Assembly (NCBI RefSeq): GCF_019097595.1
Contig: NC_080718.1
Location: 22,609,157 to 22,673,156, forward strand
DNA length: 64,000 bases
Origin: Hemibagrus wyckioides
Lineage: Eukaryota; Chordata; Actinopteri; Siluriformes; Bagridae
Direction of reading: 5' to 3'
Shown here: positions 14,561 to 26,786 of the stretch, one piece after another
Layout: every line of letters starts with the position of its first letter
Numbering within the stretch: position 1 is the stretch's first letter
Program-made: the position numbers and the translations under genes
Notes under the pieces: generated by a model
Databases searched by the model: none
Told to the model about the DNA's origin: nothing
The model's input: only the letters and a program-made list of their open reading frames with translations

Positions 14561-14608
14561 AAACTGCGTGCTGACACAAGCAATGATTTACCACAAAACA
14601 ATGTGGCA

Positions 14609-15629
14609 TGTACAGGTGAAACACGCAAGGGCAGGTAGAGCAGGATTTAATAAAGATAGTAGCAAACAGTCCATAACACAAGGCAAACCAGAAAACAAGC
14701 AAAGGTCAAGCAATCAGCAAGCTGATATTCTTTCTGTCTTTTTCTGTCGAGCTATATGTCCCACTCCCATGCTCTCAGAGTTCCCAGTGTGACCACTTCT
14801 TCTTTCTGGACCTGCCTGATCCATCCAGACGCTCTACCCCTGGTTGGAGTCTCATCGCTTGGTGGTGCTCACTGCTGCTGTGGATAGATCTGTGTGGACA
14901 GCCTGTGACCCAGGGGACTGCTGTGGATAGAACCACTTGGCTCTGAACTGCCTCTGAACTGCCATTACATCAGTCAGTTTTCAGCAGGAAGGAATTAGTG
15001 CTAAGTCAATAATGAACTCAGAATCTAAACTGACCTATAAGTTCCTCAAGAGCTCTTGGTTGCTGTTGCAGAAAGAACATTATCAACAGTTACATTATTT
15101 ACTGTCCAGTGTCACCCAAATGAGGATGGGTAAACTTCTGAGCCTGGTTCCTTTCAAGGTTTCTTCCTCATATCATCTCAGGGAGCTTTTCCGTCACCTC
15201 AGGCTTGCTCATTAGGGATAAATAGTAACTTTACTTCAAACTTCTTAATATATATTTTTTTCTATGTTTCTTTTCTTCTGTAAGGCTGCTGTGAGACAAT
15301 GTCCATTGTTAAACGCGCTCTATAAATAAAATAAATTGAAGTGAATGGAATTTGAATTTATGCTAAGGCGAGAAAATGGTGATACGCTCAAAATGCCCCA
15401 CACGAGGCTTAAAATACATTGACGTCAAATAGGAAAACACAGGTGAGATTAATCAGAGACATTAGTACAGCAACAAATGACAGGACAGGGGCGGAGACGA
15501 GACACGGAGCGAAGTAAACAAACTAAGCGCAGAGAGGAACAAACAGAAGACATGAGGAAATGCACACGCACTACCGCATGCCGTGCACAGCACGCTCGGC
15601 ACCGAAGCGCGAAGCTGAGATCCATGACA
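14609..15629 (-). mobile_element. Minus-strand LTR split by a family-A repeat
   Basis: Reading the minus strand, 15629 down to about 15355 starts TGTCATGG and matches the first half of the LTR at 9339-9802, including a TATTTTAA-like box. The complement of about 14790 down to 14609 looks like the missing second half: TTTATTAAATCC poly(A) region and an end in ...CTGTACA. Between them, about 14795-15350 holds a plus-strand family-A repeat. The simplest reading is one solo LTR interrupted by a later insertion. The internal boundaries are approximate and no target duplication was found. Confidence 0.45.
14795..15350 (+). repeat. Dispersed fish repeat, family A (long copy)
   Basis: This is the longest family-A copy here. 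It has a variable 5' part rich in 'ctgctgtggatag' words, then the conserved core (15105-15345) with 'gtgtcacccaaatgaggatg', 'caaggtttcttcctcatatc', 'ggcttgctcattagggata', 'gacaatgtccattgttaaa' and a TATAAATAAAATAAATTGAA tail. The tail made of short A/T units suggests a retroposed element, but no polymerase III boxes or target duplications are evident. Confidence 0.6.
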
Positions 15630-16073
15630 CAATGCTAACTAGATGCTGATAGAAAAGCAAACGTCTTAACAGTGAGTCGGAAAATATAAGATAATATTCA
15701 TTTTAATGTGAAACTCATTTCTGGTAAAACAGCTTGATTTGATTTTACAGGCACAAGCATGATGACTGCATCAGTATCAAAGGAAGTGTATAATAATAAA
15801 CACTGGGTTGATGAGCTTGAAACAACAACAACACAATATATAAGATAAAGCATAGGATCTGTTCTGTTTTTATTACATTTATTAACACGTTGTCACTTTA
15901 TTCCTTGGACACCTGACATTATATATCATATGACACTGTATGCATCTATCTTACTTATTTTCTTAAATATTGACCTAAGGTAAGTGTTAGTGTTTGTTAT
16001 CTGTATTGTTATAAGTCATGTCTATAACTGACTGCTGCTGTGACAACACTATTTCCCTTAGGGATCTTCGTAG

Positions 16074-16214
<141 letters not shown>

Positions 16215-16219
16215 CTCTT

Positions 16220-17280
16220 TTTCTATGTATATTGCTCTTTCCTTCATGCTGTATATTCCTAAGAATCTACACAATGAGCAATGTACATGTAGTGGAAATC
16301 TGTTATGACTTAGTATTCAACCACTTCTGAGATTATTTTTATTTGTTTTAATTTATGAGTTTCTTCTGACTCACTTTCTTTATCATATGCTTTAATTACT
16401 TCTGGGTTTCACAAAAGTCTCAATGGCATTCTTAGTCCCTGACCTAGTGAACTAGCATTACATTAGTCAGTCTTCTAATGCATAAACTTCCACCCACTCA
16501 GGAGCGTGAGTAGGATACGAACCCCCAACTTTCCATCCACCCACCCCCCCCCAAACTTACAGGATTTTCATTAATACCAAAGTTCTTGCTTAAATGATAC
16601 TATGAATGATTTATAAATAAATCTATTCATATCCAGCATGATTAACGAGGCAGAATATGTTTAATGAGGTAAATCTATTTATTACATTGAAATTTTATTC
16701 AGCTAGTGTAGTGGAGATGTGGGTGTGGATAAACTACGCTGGTGCAGAACGCAGACTAGTGAAAGCTTATTGCATATCGATCGTGTGCCTGTGATAGGAT
16801 GTCACGTCTACGTTGTCCATTTTACAAGATTTAGAGGATGAGTATCTTATCTTATAAAAAGTCAGTAGAATGTACGTCTCTTTCAATTAAATGCCCAAGT
16901 CAGAATTCATCTGAATTGCTTAAAGCAGACAGTGGTGTCTTTTGACTCGCTCTAAGAACAACAGATTCTTGTTTTGTTTTGTACTTCATAATAACATTAG
17001 ACGTCATGTGTGTGTGTATGTGTTTGTGTGGGAGGGGTGGGTCTGAGAAAGAGAGAGAGAACGAATGAGAGAGATAGAAAGACTCAAGTCTCAAAGATTA
17101 TTGCAACTTATCCAATCCTACTGCGATAATTACAGAAGAAGCTGTGCACTTGTCTAAATTACACTGTAAATATGGATTTGTAAAACATTTTTAGCCTAGA
17201 TGTACACAAAACTATAACAGTACCAATGATTCCAAAAAAAAGTTACAGATACAGCGTTGTTGGGTGTTAGTACCATAGTA
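16220..17280. other. Non-coding stretch
   Basis: No gene or known repeat is visible. A short C-rich run lies near 16540, and a GT-rich stretch followed by a GA-rich stretch lies at 17007-17080. Confidence 0.5.
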
Positions 17281-17289
17281 CCCTCAAAC

Positions 17290-17460
17290 CCATTTCTGCT
17301 CAAATTTGAAGCTGTTGTATTTGACCACTAAAATTCTATGTAAGGTTATCCAAACAGAGGTAACTTGTCTCACACTGAAAGCCAACAGTGTCCTGATTAA
17401 TGTCATTCATTTTTGCTGTTGGAATGGTACGCTAGTGTACTTGTAAAAAGGGTATAAAGG
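17290..17460 (+). repeat. Dispersed repeat, family C (copy 1)
   Basis: It shares an ordered set of words with 45895-46130 and 61955-62175: 'accactaaaattctatgt', 'gttatccaaaca', 'ctgaaagccaacagtgt..tga' and 'gtgtacttgtaaaaa'. I do not recognise a named family. Confidence 0.55.
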
Positions 17461-17623
17461 GTGTATCAGTATAAAAAATATTATAGCCCTCCAGGACAGT
17501 GACTTCTGTATCAGTTTTTATGAAGTCTACCAGCTTTTGAGTCAACTATTTCTAATAAATGTTGAAATAAATTTTATTTCTGGGTGCTCATTCCTTCACA
17601 TTTTAAACCTTTGTTTGAGTATA

Positions 17624-18150
<527 letters not shown>

Positions 18151-18159
18151 AAACCAATC

Positions 18160-20600
18160 AATAACAGCAAAAACTTCTGCGTAATAGTGTAGCACACTTA
18201 TCACACCAGGAACTGATATGGACCAAAGGAATTTTCTTGATGTATTATGAAAATAAGAAAGCATTATACACATAGGTCTGAATTCAAAGTTCCTTAAGCT
18301 TTGGTGTAACTTTGCAATAGTGGCTAAACCACCAACGGGGATAGAAGATATAGACTGAAGAAGAAAAGACGGATCTTCACTGTGAAATATAATATGATGT
18401 AATATAAAAGCAAGAGAAAACTTTACTACGATATAATATGATATACGAATGAGAAGATGGCAAGGAATAATAAAATGGTTTCACCCTTATTTTTCCACAC
18501 TAAAAAAATACCTGATCCAGCACACAACGTTTTTTTGTTCTTTGGCACTTAATTGTGCATACAACTACACAGATGTCATAAAATCATAATATGTGTGTGT
18601 GTGTGTGTGTGGGGGGTGGGGGATAAAGGATATTTTTCATGCTTTCCATTAGCTATTTTGAGTCTAAGTCCTTTTTTGTGCTGTTTATATATTATTGTAC
18701 AGCCCCCTATTTATGATTAAAAAAGTGTATGATTTTTGCATTCTAATGAAATAATCCCATATTAATTGTGTTTAGTTCATTTCATTCCATCCTACATTTA
18801 TTTGTATTAATCAAAATTCATCATTAGTCCCATCTGGGTAAGTGAAAAAGTAAATAATAAGACCTATCACTCCATGATAAATGATAACAAAGACTCCTTC
18901 TCTTTTCTCATGGCAGCAAAACGCCACATTATTCTAAGACTCACTGAACTGAATAAATGATGCCACGTTATAAAATCCAAGCAATTCGGGGGGAAAAAAA
19001 AAAAAGCCTGCGAGGCATGGTTATGAAAAAATGATTTGTACTGCCTATGTCTTGTGTGTAACAGAACTGCAGTTAATATACAGTATTTATTGTGATCGTT
19101 TTGATCGCTTGTCAGCGATCATGATCAGCTCACAGCGAGCGAGGCTACTCCAGAAGCCGTGCTCTTTCTGCTCGTCTCGGGTCAGATATGATGTTTTGCT
19201 GATGATCAGAATGATTAATGAGAATGTGGGATGAGCCGTGTGATGGTCGATTCCTGACAATGGCAGAAAGTGGCTGGAGCAACGACACGCCTGGGACAGC
19301 AAACGGAGCACAGATGGACTGTGCCTGTCAGACACACACTGAATTAGATGCCACTTTTGGAATGGAGGAAAATGGTTCTCATTCCTGCAGTGAAATATAA
19401 CAGTTTGAGCATTAGCATGTAATTTTTGATTCCTGTATAACTGCAGCAGCCTAGAGATATGGACCACTTTACAATGTGACTTAAAAATGAAGCATAGTGT
19501 CATTTTCAACACGCATACTGAAAATGTGCTGAGATGAGAAGATGTGAAGATGTGTTGTCATATGCTGGGGGCAATAAAGTGTAGCTTCTCTGTAGCACTG
19601 TCGGTTAGCACCTAGTGTTGGTGTTACAGACACTCCTGCACATCTTGCACACATGCTGTACCTGTTATGCCATAAATGTTATGTTAATGTTTACCACAGA
19701 GAATTTACATTTGGATTTTACACTTTTGTGCATAAAATATGTATAAGTATATCCAGTCTCTTTGAAATTTCTGTGATATTAATTTTCCACATTTAGGACC
19801 TGCAAGATACAAAGAGGTAAAAAATAAATCACCCTTTTTTAAGTATACTGTGGCAGAAAAACAATTTTACATTTTTTGTTATTTATTTTAAAGTAGTAGT
19901 AAGTAGAAATTAAACAGAGAACAATAAATGAAAGCAATATTATTATTCATATTATTGAGAACAATAAAAAGTCCATAGATCTACTGATTTTTACTAATTT
20001 GCTGTCCATGAGTGTGGATACATTTCTGGCATTTGGTAGATGGTTATCTAGAGAGACGTACGAAAGTGCTTTGAAGTCTCTATCAATGAATACATCAACA
20101 CTGGTTTTATAGTTTAATGACTTAGGATACCATCAGCCTAAAAACTGTGTTGGGAGGAAATGTAGCACATTTTTAAAATTAAAATACAGTAAAATAGTAA
20201 AAACAGGGAAAATAAGAGCTAGGGTAAATGTTTCAGGAAGTGCTTCATCCATCGTTTGAAGATTGACACAGCATTTCAGACATCGCAGGGAAGTTCATTC
20301 CACAACCTCGGTGCCAGAACAGAAAAGAGTCTTAATGTATACCTACCTCTCTGTATTTAGTTTTCAAGGTTTAAGCATCCAGTTTAGTACATACTTTGCT
20401 TCTCTGCCTTTTGGCTACAGTCAAGTGTGGCTCAAGTGATTAAGGAGATGGATGAACCAATCAGAATTACAAATATATTCGGACACCAAAACAACAGCCT
20501 GTGCAATTTCAGCCATTTAAAAAAAAAAAACTATAAATAGGTTAAACAGAACCACAAAGAAAAACTCCCTTAGATTATAAAAATGTGCAGTGAATTTACG
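18160..20600. other. Non-coding stretch
   Basis: No gene is recognised. A (TG)n tract lies at 18592-18612. A 141-codon minus-strand frame at 19087-19512 shows no familiar domain and no codon-level sign of being real. The DNA at 18640-18780 and 19080-19400 is of mixed composition and not recognisably repetitive. Confidence 0.45.
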
Positions 20601-20660
20601 TGGGACAGGTAAGCATCAGCCGTGAGGGATGATTCCAATGCGGCTTTCTGCTATCGCAGC

Positions 20661-20753
20661 TTAGGCCTGCTTCGCCTGTAGGTCACGGATCTGCTTCTCC
20701 AATGTCTCTTGCTCCAAATCCACCGAGTGCAACTTGAATGTGTCCTCACTGTC
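20661..20753 (-). CDS. Possible terminal exon (coiled-coil-like peptide), uncertain
   Basis: On the minus strand an open stretch ends in TAA at 20663-20661. It encodes a charged, heptad-rich peptide: SDSEDTFKLHSVDLEQETLE followed by KQIRDLQAKQA. A pyrimidine-rich stretch ending in AG precedes it, so it could be a last exon. It could equally be a remnant of a transposon protein, because a DNA transposon begins 50 bp away. No partner exons were identified. Confidence 0.25.
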   Translation of the reverse strand, partial: DSEDTFKLHSVDLEQETLEKQIRDLQAKQA

Positions 20754-20801
20754 ACTCAAAGACAAACACAACAACCAACATAGGGTTTAGAGCAGCAGGT
20801 A

Positions 20802-21810
20802 CAGTGGTACCTTGGTGTTCGACCTTAATTCGTTCCAAAAGTCTGGTCAAATACTGATTTGGTTGAAAACTGAATTATTTTTCCCCATAGGAAATAATAT
20901 AAAACAAATTAATCTGCTTCAACTCGATGGTTGATCTCACAACTTTCCTTTACCCTTTTTTGGAGAAATGGCTACTGAAATTATACCACAAAAGATAGCG
21001 TGGGGTTATAACACAAGCACTCATAGATGATACTTTCGGAACAGATGACCCAGGTAAACTGCTTCATCTCTATTGTCCACGTCAGGGTACACTGCATGGA
21101 AAGCGTGTGCGGTATGGGCATTGCTAGGCCATTTTTAGCTCCCCTAACATTTCTACTCAGCCCCCCTAAAAATTCTCCACAAACCCTACACAAATTTGTG
21201 ATCGCCTCAGTCCCCTTTAAATTTCATATGAAAATGGCAGCAGACTTCGGCTCTTCCCCGTCTTTCAGCGTGTTCTTCAATCCGCAGACCGCAGCATTAC
21301 AGAGCGAGGATCAAAAGACAAGTGTGTGTGTGTGTGTGTGATCAGGAAGACTCGTATTTGGATTGTTCAGTAGTCAAATGTTATACACATCTATGCAATA
21401 CAGTGGAATGCTGCAATAAGTTTACCATCCTACCCTGTTAGTCAAACCTTTATTTTATTTAATTTATTTTTTATTTTTTACTATTACACCCTCATTTGGG
21501 GCTGAGCCCCTCATCCTAGAATCGCCCCTGGTGTGCAGTCACAATAGTTCTCTTCAGGTCGAGTCGAACACTGAAAAATATTTTCAAAAACAGAAAATTT
21601 GTGTCGAAAATACAGTTCATTAACATTCATTAACATTCGTTCGAAATGTTGATATTTGTTGCAATCCTGTATGAAACAAGAACCGGCGTTCCTCACGGTC
21701 GAGCCATACACCAAAGATATTTTCGTACACCGAGGACAAACTGACTGGAAAATTCAAATCGAATACCGAAAATTCGAACACAGAGGTGGTCGAGGACCGA
21801 GGTACCACCG
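20802..21810. mobile_element. TA-flanked DNA transposon remnant with terminal inverted repeats
   Basis: The first 23 bases (CAGTGGTACCTTGGTGTTCG then ACC) and the reverse complement of the last 23 match at 19 positions by eye. Both ends abut TA, the target duplication of Tc1/mariner-like elements. The interior is about 1 kb with no transposase reading frame that I can identify. Near the right end, two diverged direct copies of a unit starting 'gttc.tca.ggtcgag' lie about 140 bp apart (about 21547 and 21688). A middle segment (21110-21530) looks unrelated and may be a nested insertion. It includes a (TG)n run at 21320-21340. Confidence 0.65.
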
Positions 21811-21959
21811 TACAACAAAGATAATTGATGTGAGAGAATGTAAACAACACCAGTTGTAGCCAGGGCAGTGGGCTAGAAAGATGCTAATAGGCTATACAGG
21901 AAGATGCAGATGTTCAGGAAAACAAATAAAATTAGTGATATTGAAGCATTCTGAGCAGT

Positions 21960-22990
21960 TATGTTGTATAACATCACCTCAGATGACAGATGAGGTGGAG
22001 CTGCTTCAGCACAGAGAGGGTGAGACAGGGAGAAGCAGTAGCAGAACAGCGGTACAGGTAGGTTATGTGCTGTATGAAGGACCAGGTGATTTTGATTTGT
22101 TGGTGATAAACGGGAAGAAGTGTACATGATAAGTAGTGAATACAGTTTGAATATTATCAAATTAAATGCTCTTCTTGTAGAAGCCAAAGTGTGTGTTTGG
22201 ATGTTTAGAGTATTTTGTTAACATGGTCACATCATCACATGGGTGTGGTTTCATATTATTTACCTGCTCACTGCTGGGAAAGGAGCAAAGGGTCAGGCCC
22301 TGATATTTTTTATTGACCGTTTATATATAGTTTCAGTTGAACTTTTGTTTATTTTTATTTGTGTCATGCTTTCATATCAGAGGACAGATGAGGTGAAGAG
22401 GCTTCAAGGGAGGATGAGACAGGGAGAAGCAGATCAGAGTTGCATGTATGTGCTGTGTAAAGGGTCATGTAATTTAATTTAATTATGTCTCATGTCAGAA
22501 ACAGTCTAACACATTTTCATCTTTAATAGGAGAGACCTGAGGGGACAGGTGCAAGCAAGGAAGTGCAGGCAAGCAAGCAGGAAGCTGAACCCAACCATGC
22601 TAACCCAAAGCTCCTAGCAGTGCAGCAAAATGCTACCTACGGTTTCAAGAAAAGTGGTACCGTCAATTTCCTTGGCTCCACTACAGTCCAGGAGTCAATT
22701 AAATGCTATGTTTTTTTCTGTGCTCAAGCTTTTGGGCATGAAAAATCAAATTTGGCCAAGAATGCAGATCCAACATTTGTCAAAACTGGTTTCTGAAACT
22801 GAAAAAAGGCAACTCAAAAATTTGCAGAACCTGCAAATGCACACAAATGTCCAAAGCAATGCACACGAAGTTGCCGTCACTACCCACTGCCAAAAAACAA
22901 AACCAGTAGATGTCCAGTTATCTTCAGCCAAAGCTGCACAGCAACAAGAATCAAGACGGTGTCCCATGAAAATTGTGGGCTCAGTTTAAT
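21960..22990 (+). pseudogene. hAT-type transposase remnant with TTF-type zinc finger
   Basis: At 22563-22860 the translation shows the pattern of TTF-type zinc-finger proteins related to ZMYM1-like hAT transposases: YGFKKSGTVNF, GSTTVQESIKCYVFFCAQAF, GHEKSNLAKNADPTFVKTGF. In the same frame, two stops (at 22794 and two codons on) replace the expected continuation before KKATQKF. A frameshift near 22850 moves the next family-like part (HEVAVTTHCQKTKPVDVQLS, SAKAAQQQESRR) to another frame. Upstream, two diverged copies of a unit with 'gacagatgaggtg' and 'gagacagggagaagcag' (21984 and 22382) look like duplicated 5' exons, and a splice-acceptor-like 'ctttaatag' precedes 22530. The C-terminal catalytic part is absent. 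The fragment is inactive. Confidence 0.6.
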
Positions 22991-23783
22991 TGATATTACA
23001 ACAAACACTTGTGGTTTGATGGATGTGTCTCTGAGCAGTTAGTTTGAAATAAAAGTTTGTTTAACAGAGGAAATTGAAGTCTCACATTATTTAAATTTAA
23101 TTCACACACAAAACATTAATGGTGAACATTTTTGACTTCATAAAATGATTCTGTGTTGGCAATCGGCCCCTATTAAACAATAACGAAAGTAAGACATCTT
23201 TCTATATACATAGTTTAGTAGCCTACTATTCCCCTATGTGCATATATATATAAAATAGTATTTCAATATGACAAAAAATATGTTACTTTTCTGTTCTCGA
23301 CATTTAAATGCTAAAAAACAGAGCTTCAAATCTCTTGCTAAGTTATTCACACGTTCAACGTTACGTGTGGTTAGAAAATGCAGAATATAGTGAGTGAAGT
23401 GTGTGTGTGTGTGTGTGTGTATGTGTGTGTATGTGCTAGGAAGGCTGTTCTGACACTCCAAAGCACTTGAAGTGATTTACATTTACAGGAACCTCTGGGT
23501 ATTAGCTGCTCTGAAACACACTGTGAGATAAGATATACTTTGTGTCTCCTTTCAGCAAAGCAAACAGTCCCTCTGGAGTATGAACACTGCCTGGGTTCTC
23601 TGAATTTTTTTTTTAATTTTGTGGAATAGTAGAGATTCCTGTAACGCAGGGGAGTTTTGTTGATCACAATTTGAAAGGATGAATCACTGATTGTTGGAGG
23701 TGTGATGTGAGGCGTTGTGCCATAATCCTACACACCAACTCAGCAGGGGAATCGGTCTCTATCTGTCTGCCTTGTCTCTTTCT

Positions 23784-23789
<6 letters not shown>

Positions 23790-23841
<52 letters not shown>

Positions 23842-23851
23842 ACACACACAC
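23790..23851. repeat. Compound (TC)n(AC)n microsatellite
   Basis: About 16 TC units run directly into about 14 AC units, with one interruption. Confidence 0.95.
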
Positions 23852-23936
23852 ATGCTTACACGTTTTCACTCTGAATAGACACAAGTGTAGCACTCAATAT
23901 TCTCCTGCCACCTTGCATGTCAGTTTAAAACTGTGA

Positions 23937-23938
23937 TT

Positions 23939-23972
<34 letters not shown>
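23937..23972. repeat. (TTTA)n microsatellite
   Basis: About nine units of a simple tetranucleotide repeat. Confidence 0.9.
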
Positions 23973-23973
<1 letters not shown>

Positions 23974-25982
23974 CCTTCATGCTTCATAGCCCTGCAACTC
24001 ATTGTTGTGTGAATTCTGTTGAAGCAACAGCCATGTGACAGCAGCACAAGCTTTAAAATGTTGGTCCCAAAACAATGACTACTAATGACTAAAAGTAGAC
24101 TGCTACACATTGAGGGCTATATTGAGTGAGTTGACTATGTGTATTGAGAATTTAATTACAAGAAAATTTAATTGCGCATGTTGGTAATCAGACCTCGGAC
24201 AATAATATGGACTTAAGGGCTATTACGGCAGGTGCATAAGACAGTAGGCTGGAGATTATAGAAAAAAGACACGTGGCTCAGTTACACATAAATCTGACCA
24301 TGGATTATATTATTTCCATAAATATAACATGATTAATTAATAATATTGTTTCTTTAATAATTCCACAATATTTGAATCAGAAACACTGCTTATGGACAGA
24401 ATTATGAAGAGTAAGTCGAAAGCACAGCGGATGAGTATGTTTTCTACAGGGAGCATCAAGTTAACAAAAACATTTTAAGTTAATGTTAGTGTTTGCACAC
24501 ACTCCGATGTCATGACTTAGATGTAGCATCTCACCTACATTTAGTTATCCATGCAATTAACTGTAGGCACAAAATGAAAGAATGTGCTGGATCAAAATAA
24601 TTTCCTAAGCCGAAGAATGTTGATTGTGGCAGCCATTTTGTCACGTTTGCTTATTTTGAATGGAAAGGCCAGAAAATCAACTGAAGCACCTGTCTTATTT
24701 TAGCCTGTCTCTGAAAACAGGAGCAATGACACAAGCATGTGTCTCAAGTTAACTTCTGGATAGACCGACATGGACAAATAGATACTGTTCTGTGTCAGCT
24801 GGAGTTTAATGTTGTTTCGGCTATAAAAAGAGTCCTCACTGACCGGCATCCAATTTGCAGAGTCTCTTTTTGGACTTTAATGTTTGTGATTATTGCTTGT
24901 CGCAGTAGTCTGTCTTATTCTCCGTCTCTCCTGCAACTGAGGACTGTAATGAGAGAGATGGGTGACCTGCTGTGATGAGCCATGACATTTTGAAAGACTT
25001 TACAAGGAAGCTTTTGCATCGTTAGGCACATTTCACAACTGGTGCTATCAATTATGAAATGGCGCTGACATCGATTTCAAAGAGATGATATCACACTGTG
25101 TGGGAAGTCTCATCATGATGCATCTTAGCAGTGTTTTTTTCCCCTCTGGAGAGTCTGAATGAAAGTCATTGCTGTTTTCTATCGAGTGCTTCTCCTGCCA
25201 TAAATGGGACACAGACATGTCCGTCTGCACTTTTTCTTTTTGATCACTGACATCTGATCCTCAGCAAGTCACTGTCTGATCTTTATGAAATGGCGTAACT
25301 TGCAATACTGAAACTCAATTATGGCAGAAGCTGGAGTTCTCTTTAAACAGAGTTCTGTTTTAATAACACAAGGGAAAATTTTTTGAAGGAATCGGTTGAA
25401 AGGAGAGTTATCTACTGCACTACATGCTACATTAAACGATAATTTAAAAAAACAGCTTGTTTTTATCTTTCATTTGTTGTTCTTGTGTCATCCCTTGCAG
25501 GCACGTGATATAATACCAAAAATAGCCACAGACCCCTTACATGCATGTTGCCCATTTTAGCATATGAGAGTGTGAATCAAATTATAGACTATGTATAATA
25601 AAATTAATAATTAGTAAAATAAAATAAAGAATAAAAATACAGTAGAGAATATATTATAAAGTATATGGAAAAATATAAAAATGTACATGCAAATGCCGTA
25701 TGACTATTGTGAGTAAAGTGCAGTTGTTTTACACTACAGTGCAAAAAGTGCATAACATGTACTATATGCATCATGCATCCTGGCGCCCCCCGAGGCAGAC
25801 ATGTTTGGTCACTCCGCTCTTGAATGCCATTTTTTCTTCTGTTTTGTTTGTTTTGTGATTCTTCTACAGTGCACTAATGCCATGCACTGCTAACATACAA
25901 TAGACAGGCATTACTGGACACTGCCTATTCAGGCAACCATTTTGAATTTACCAATTTTATACCTCTGGATTAGAGACGGCTC

Positions 25983-26244
25983 ACCCTCACGCTGTTTTTA
26001 TCGTCACTGGCGACTTTAATCACTGCAATTTACAGACTGTACTTCCGAAATATCACCAACATATGGACATTCCCACCTGCGATAATAACACACTGATCAA
26101 TGTTTACAGTAACATACGTGGTGCATACAGGGCTGTACCCTGCCCCCATTTTGGACAATCAGACCACATCTCTTTGTTCTTGTACCCAGCTTACAGACAA
26201 AGACTCAAACAAACAAACCCTGTCACCAAACAGGTTAAACTCTA
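25983..26244 (+). pseudogene. LINE apurinic-type endonuclease remnant
   Basis: This is the C-terminal half of the endonuclease that nicks target DNA for LINE integration. Readable motifs are VTGDFNHCNLQTVLPKYHQH, NNTLINVYSNI and the catalytic-type SDH in PHFGQSDHISL. It is open for about 87 codons to a TAG after KQVKL. The N-terminal catalytic residues are missing because the element is 5' truncated. Confidence 0.8.
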
Positions 26245-26786
26245 GACCCCACAGACTGAGGGCATCTTGCATGACTGTTTTGCTCTGACAGACTGGGATG
26301 TGTGTAAACCTGCAGCAACTCACGATAGCATACAGGGTTATGCTGAGTATGTGACTGGGTACTAGCACTTGTGTTAATGACATCGTACATACCGTACAAG
26401 TCAGGAAGTTCCCCAATCAGAAGCCCTAGATAAACAGCCAGGTATGCCACATGCTGCATGCTCAATCATTTGCATTTACTTCAGGCAATGTGACAGAGTA
26501 CAAAGCTGCAAAGTACGGACTGAGAAAAGCGATTACAGCAGCCAGGAGAGAAGCTGGATAGTTTCTACTCTACTGCTGATGCCAGGCGGATGTGGAAAGG
26601 CCTGCAGCACATCACAGACTACAGGACCACCACGAGCACTACTATCAGCCCCTCAGACAGCCTGCTGGATCACCTCAACACCTTCTATACCTGCTTTGAG
26701 ACCTCCAGTAACAGCACAGAGAGGAGGAACACACACACACATGGAACACCCAACCCTCCTTCTTCCCTCCTACTGTATCATCAGCT

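Larger units (their letters stand above)
23000..25970. other. Non-coding stretch with several microsatellites
   Basis: It holds (TG)n at 23399-23433, a compound (TC)n(AC)n at 23790-23851 and (TTTA)n at 23937-23972. No gene is recognised. The DNA at about 24600-25350 is compositionally balanced, has no repeat similarity that I recognise, and may be conserved non-coding sequence. Confidence 0.5.

Noticed and set aside
19087..19512. 141-codon minus-strand frame
   Set aside because: No motif, no splice context and ordinary AT-rich surroundings. It is of a length expected by chance in 64 kb.
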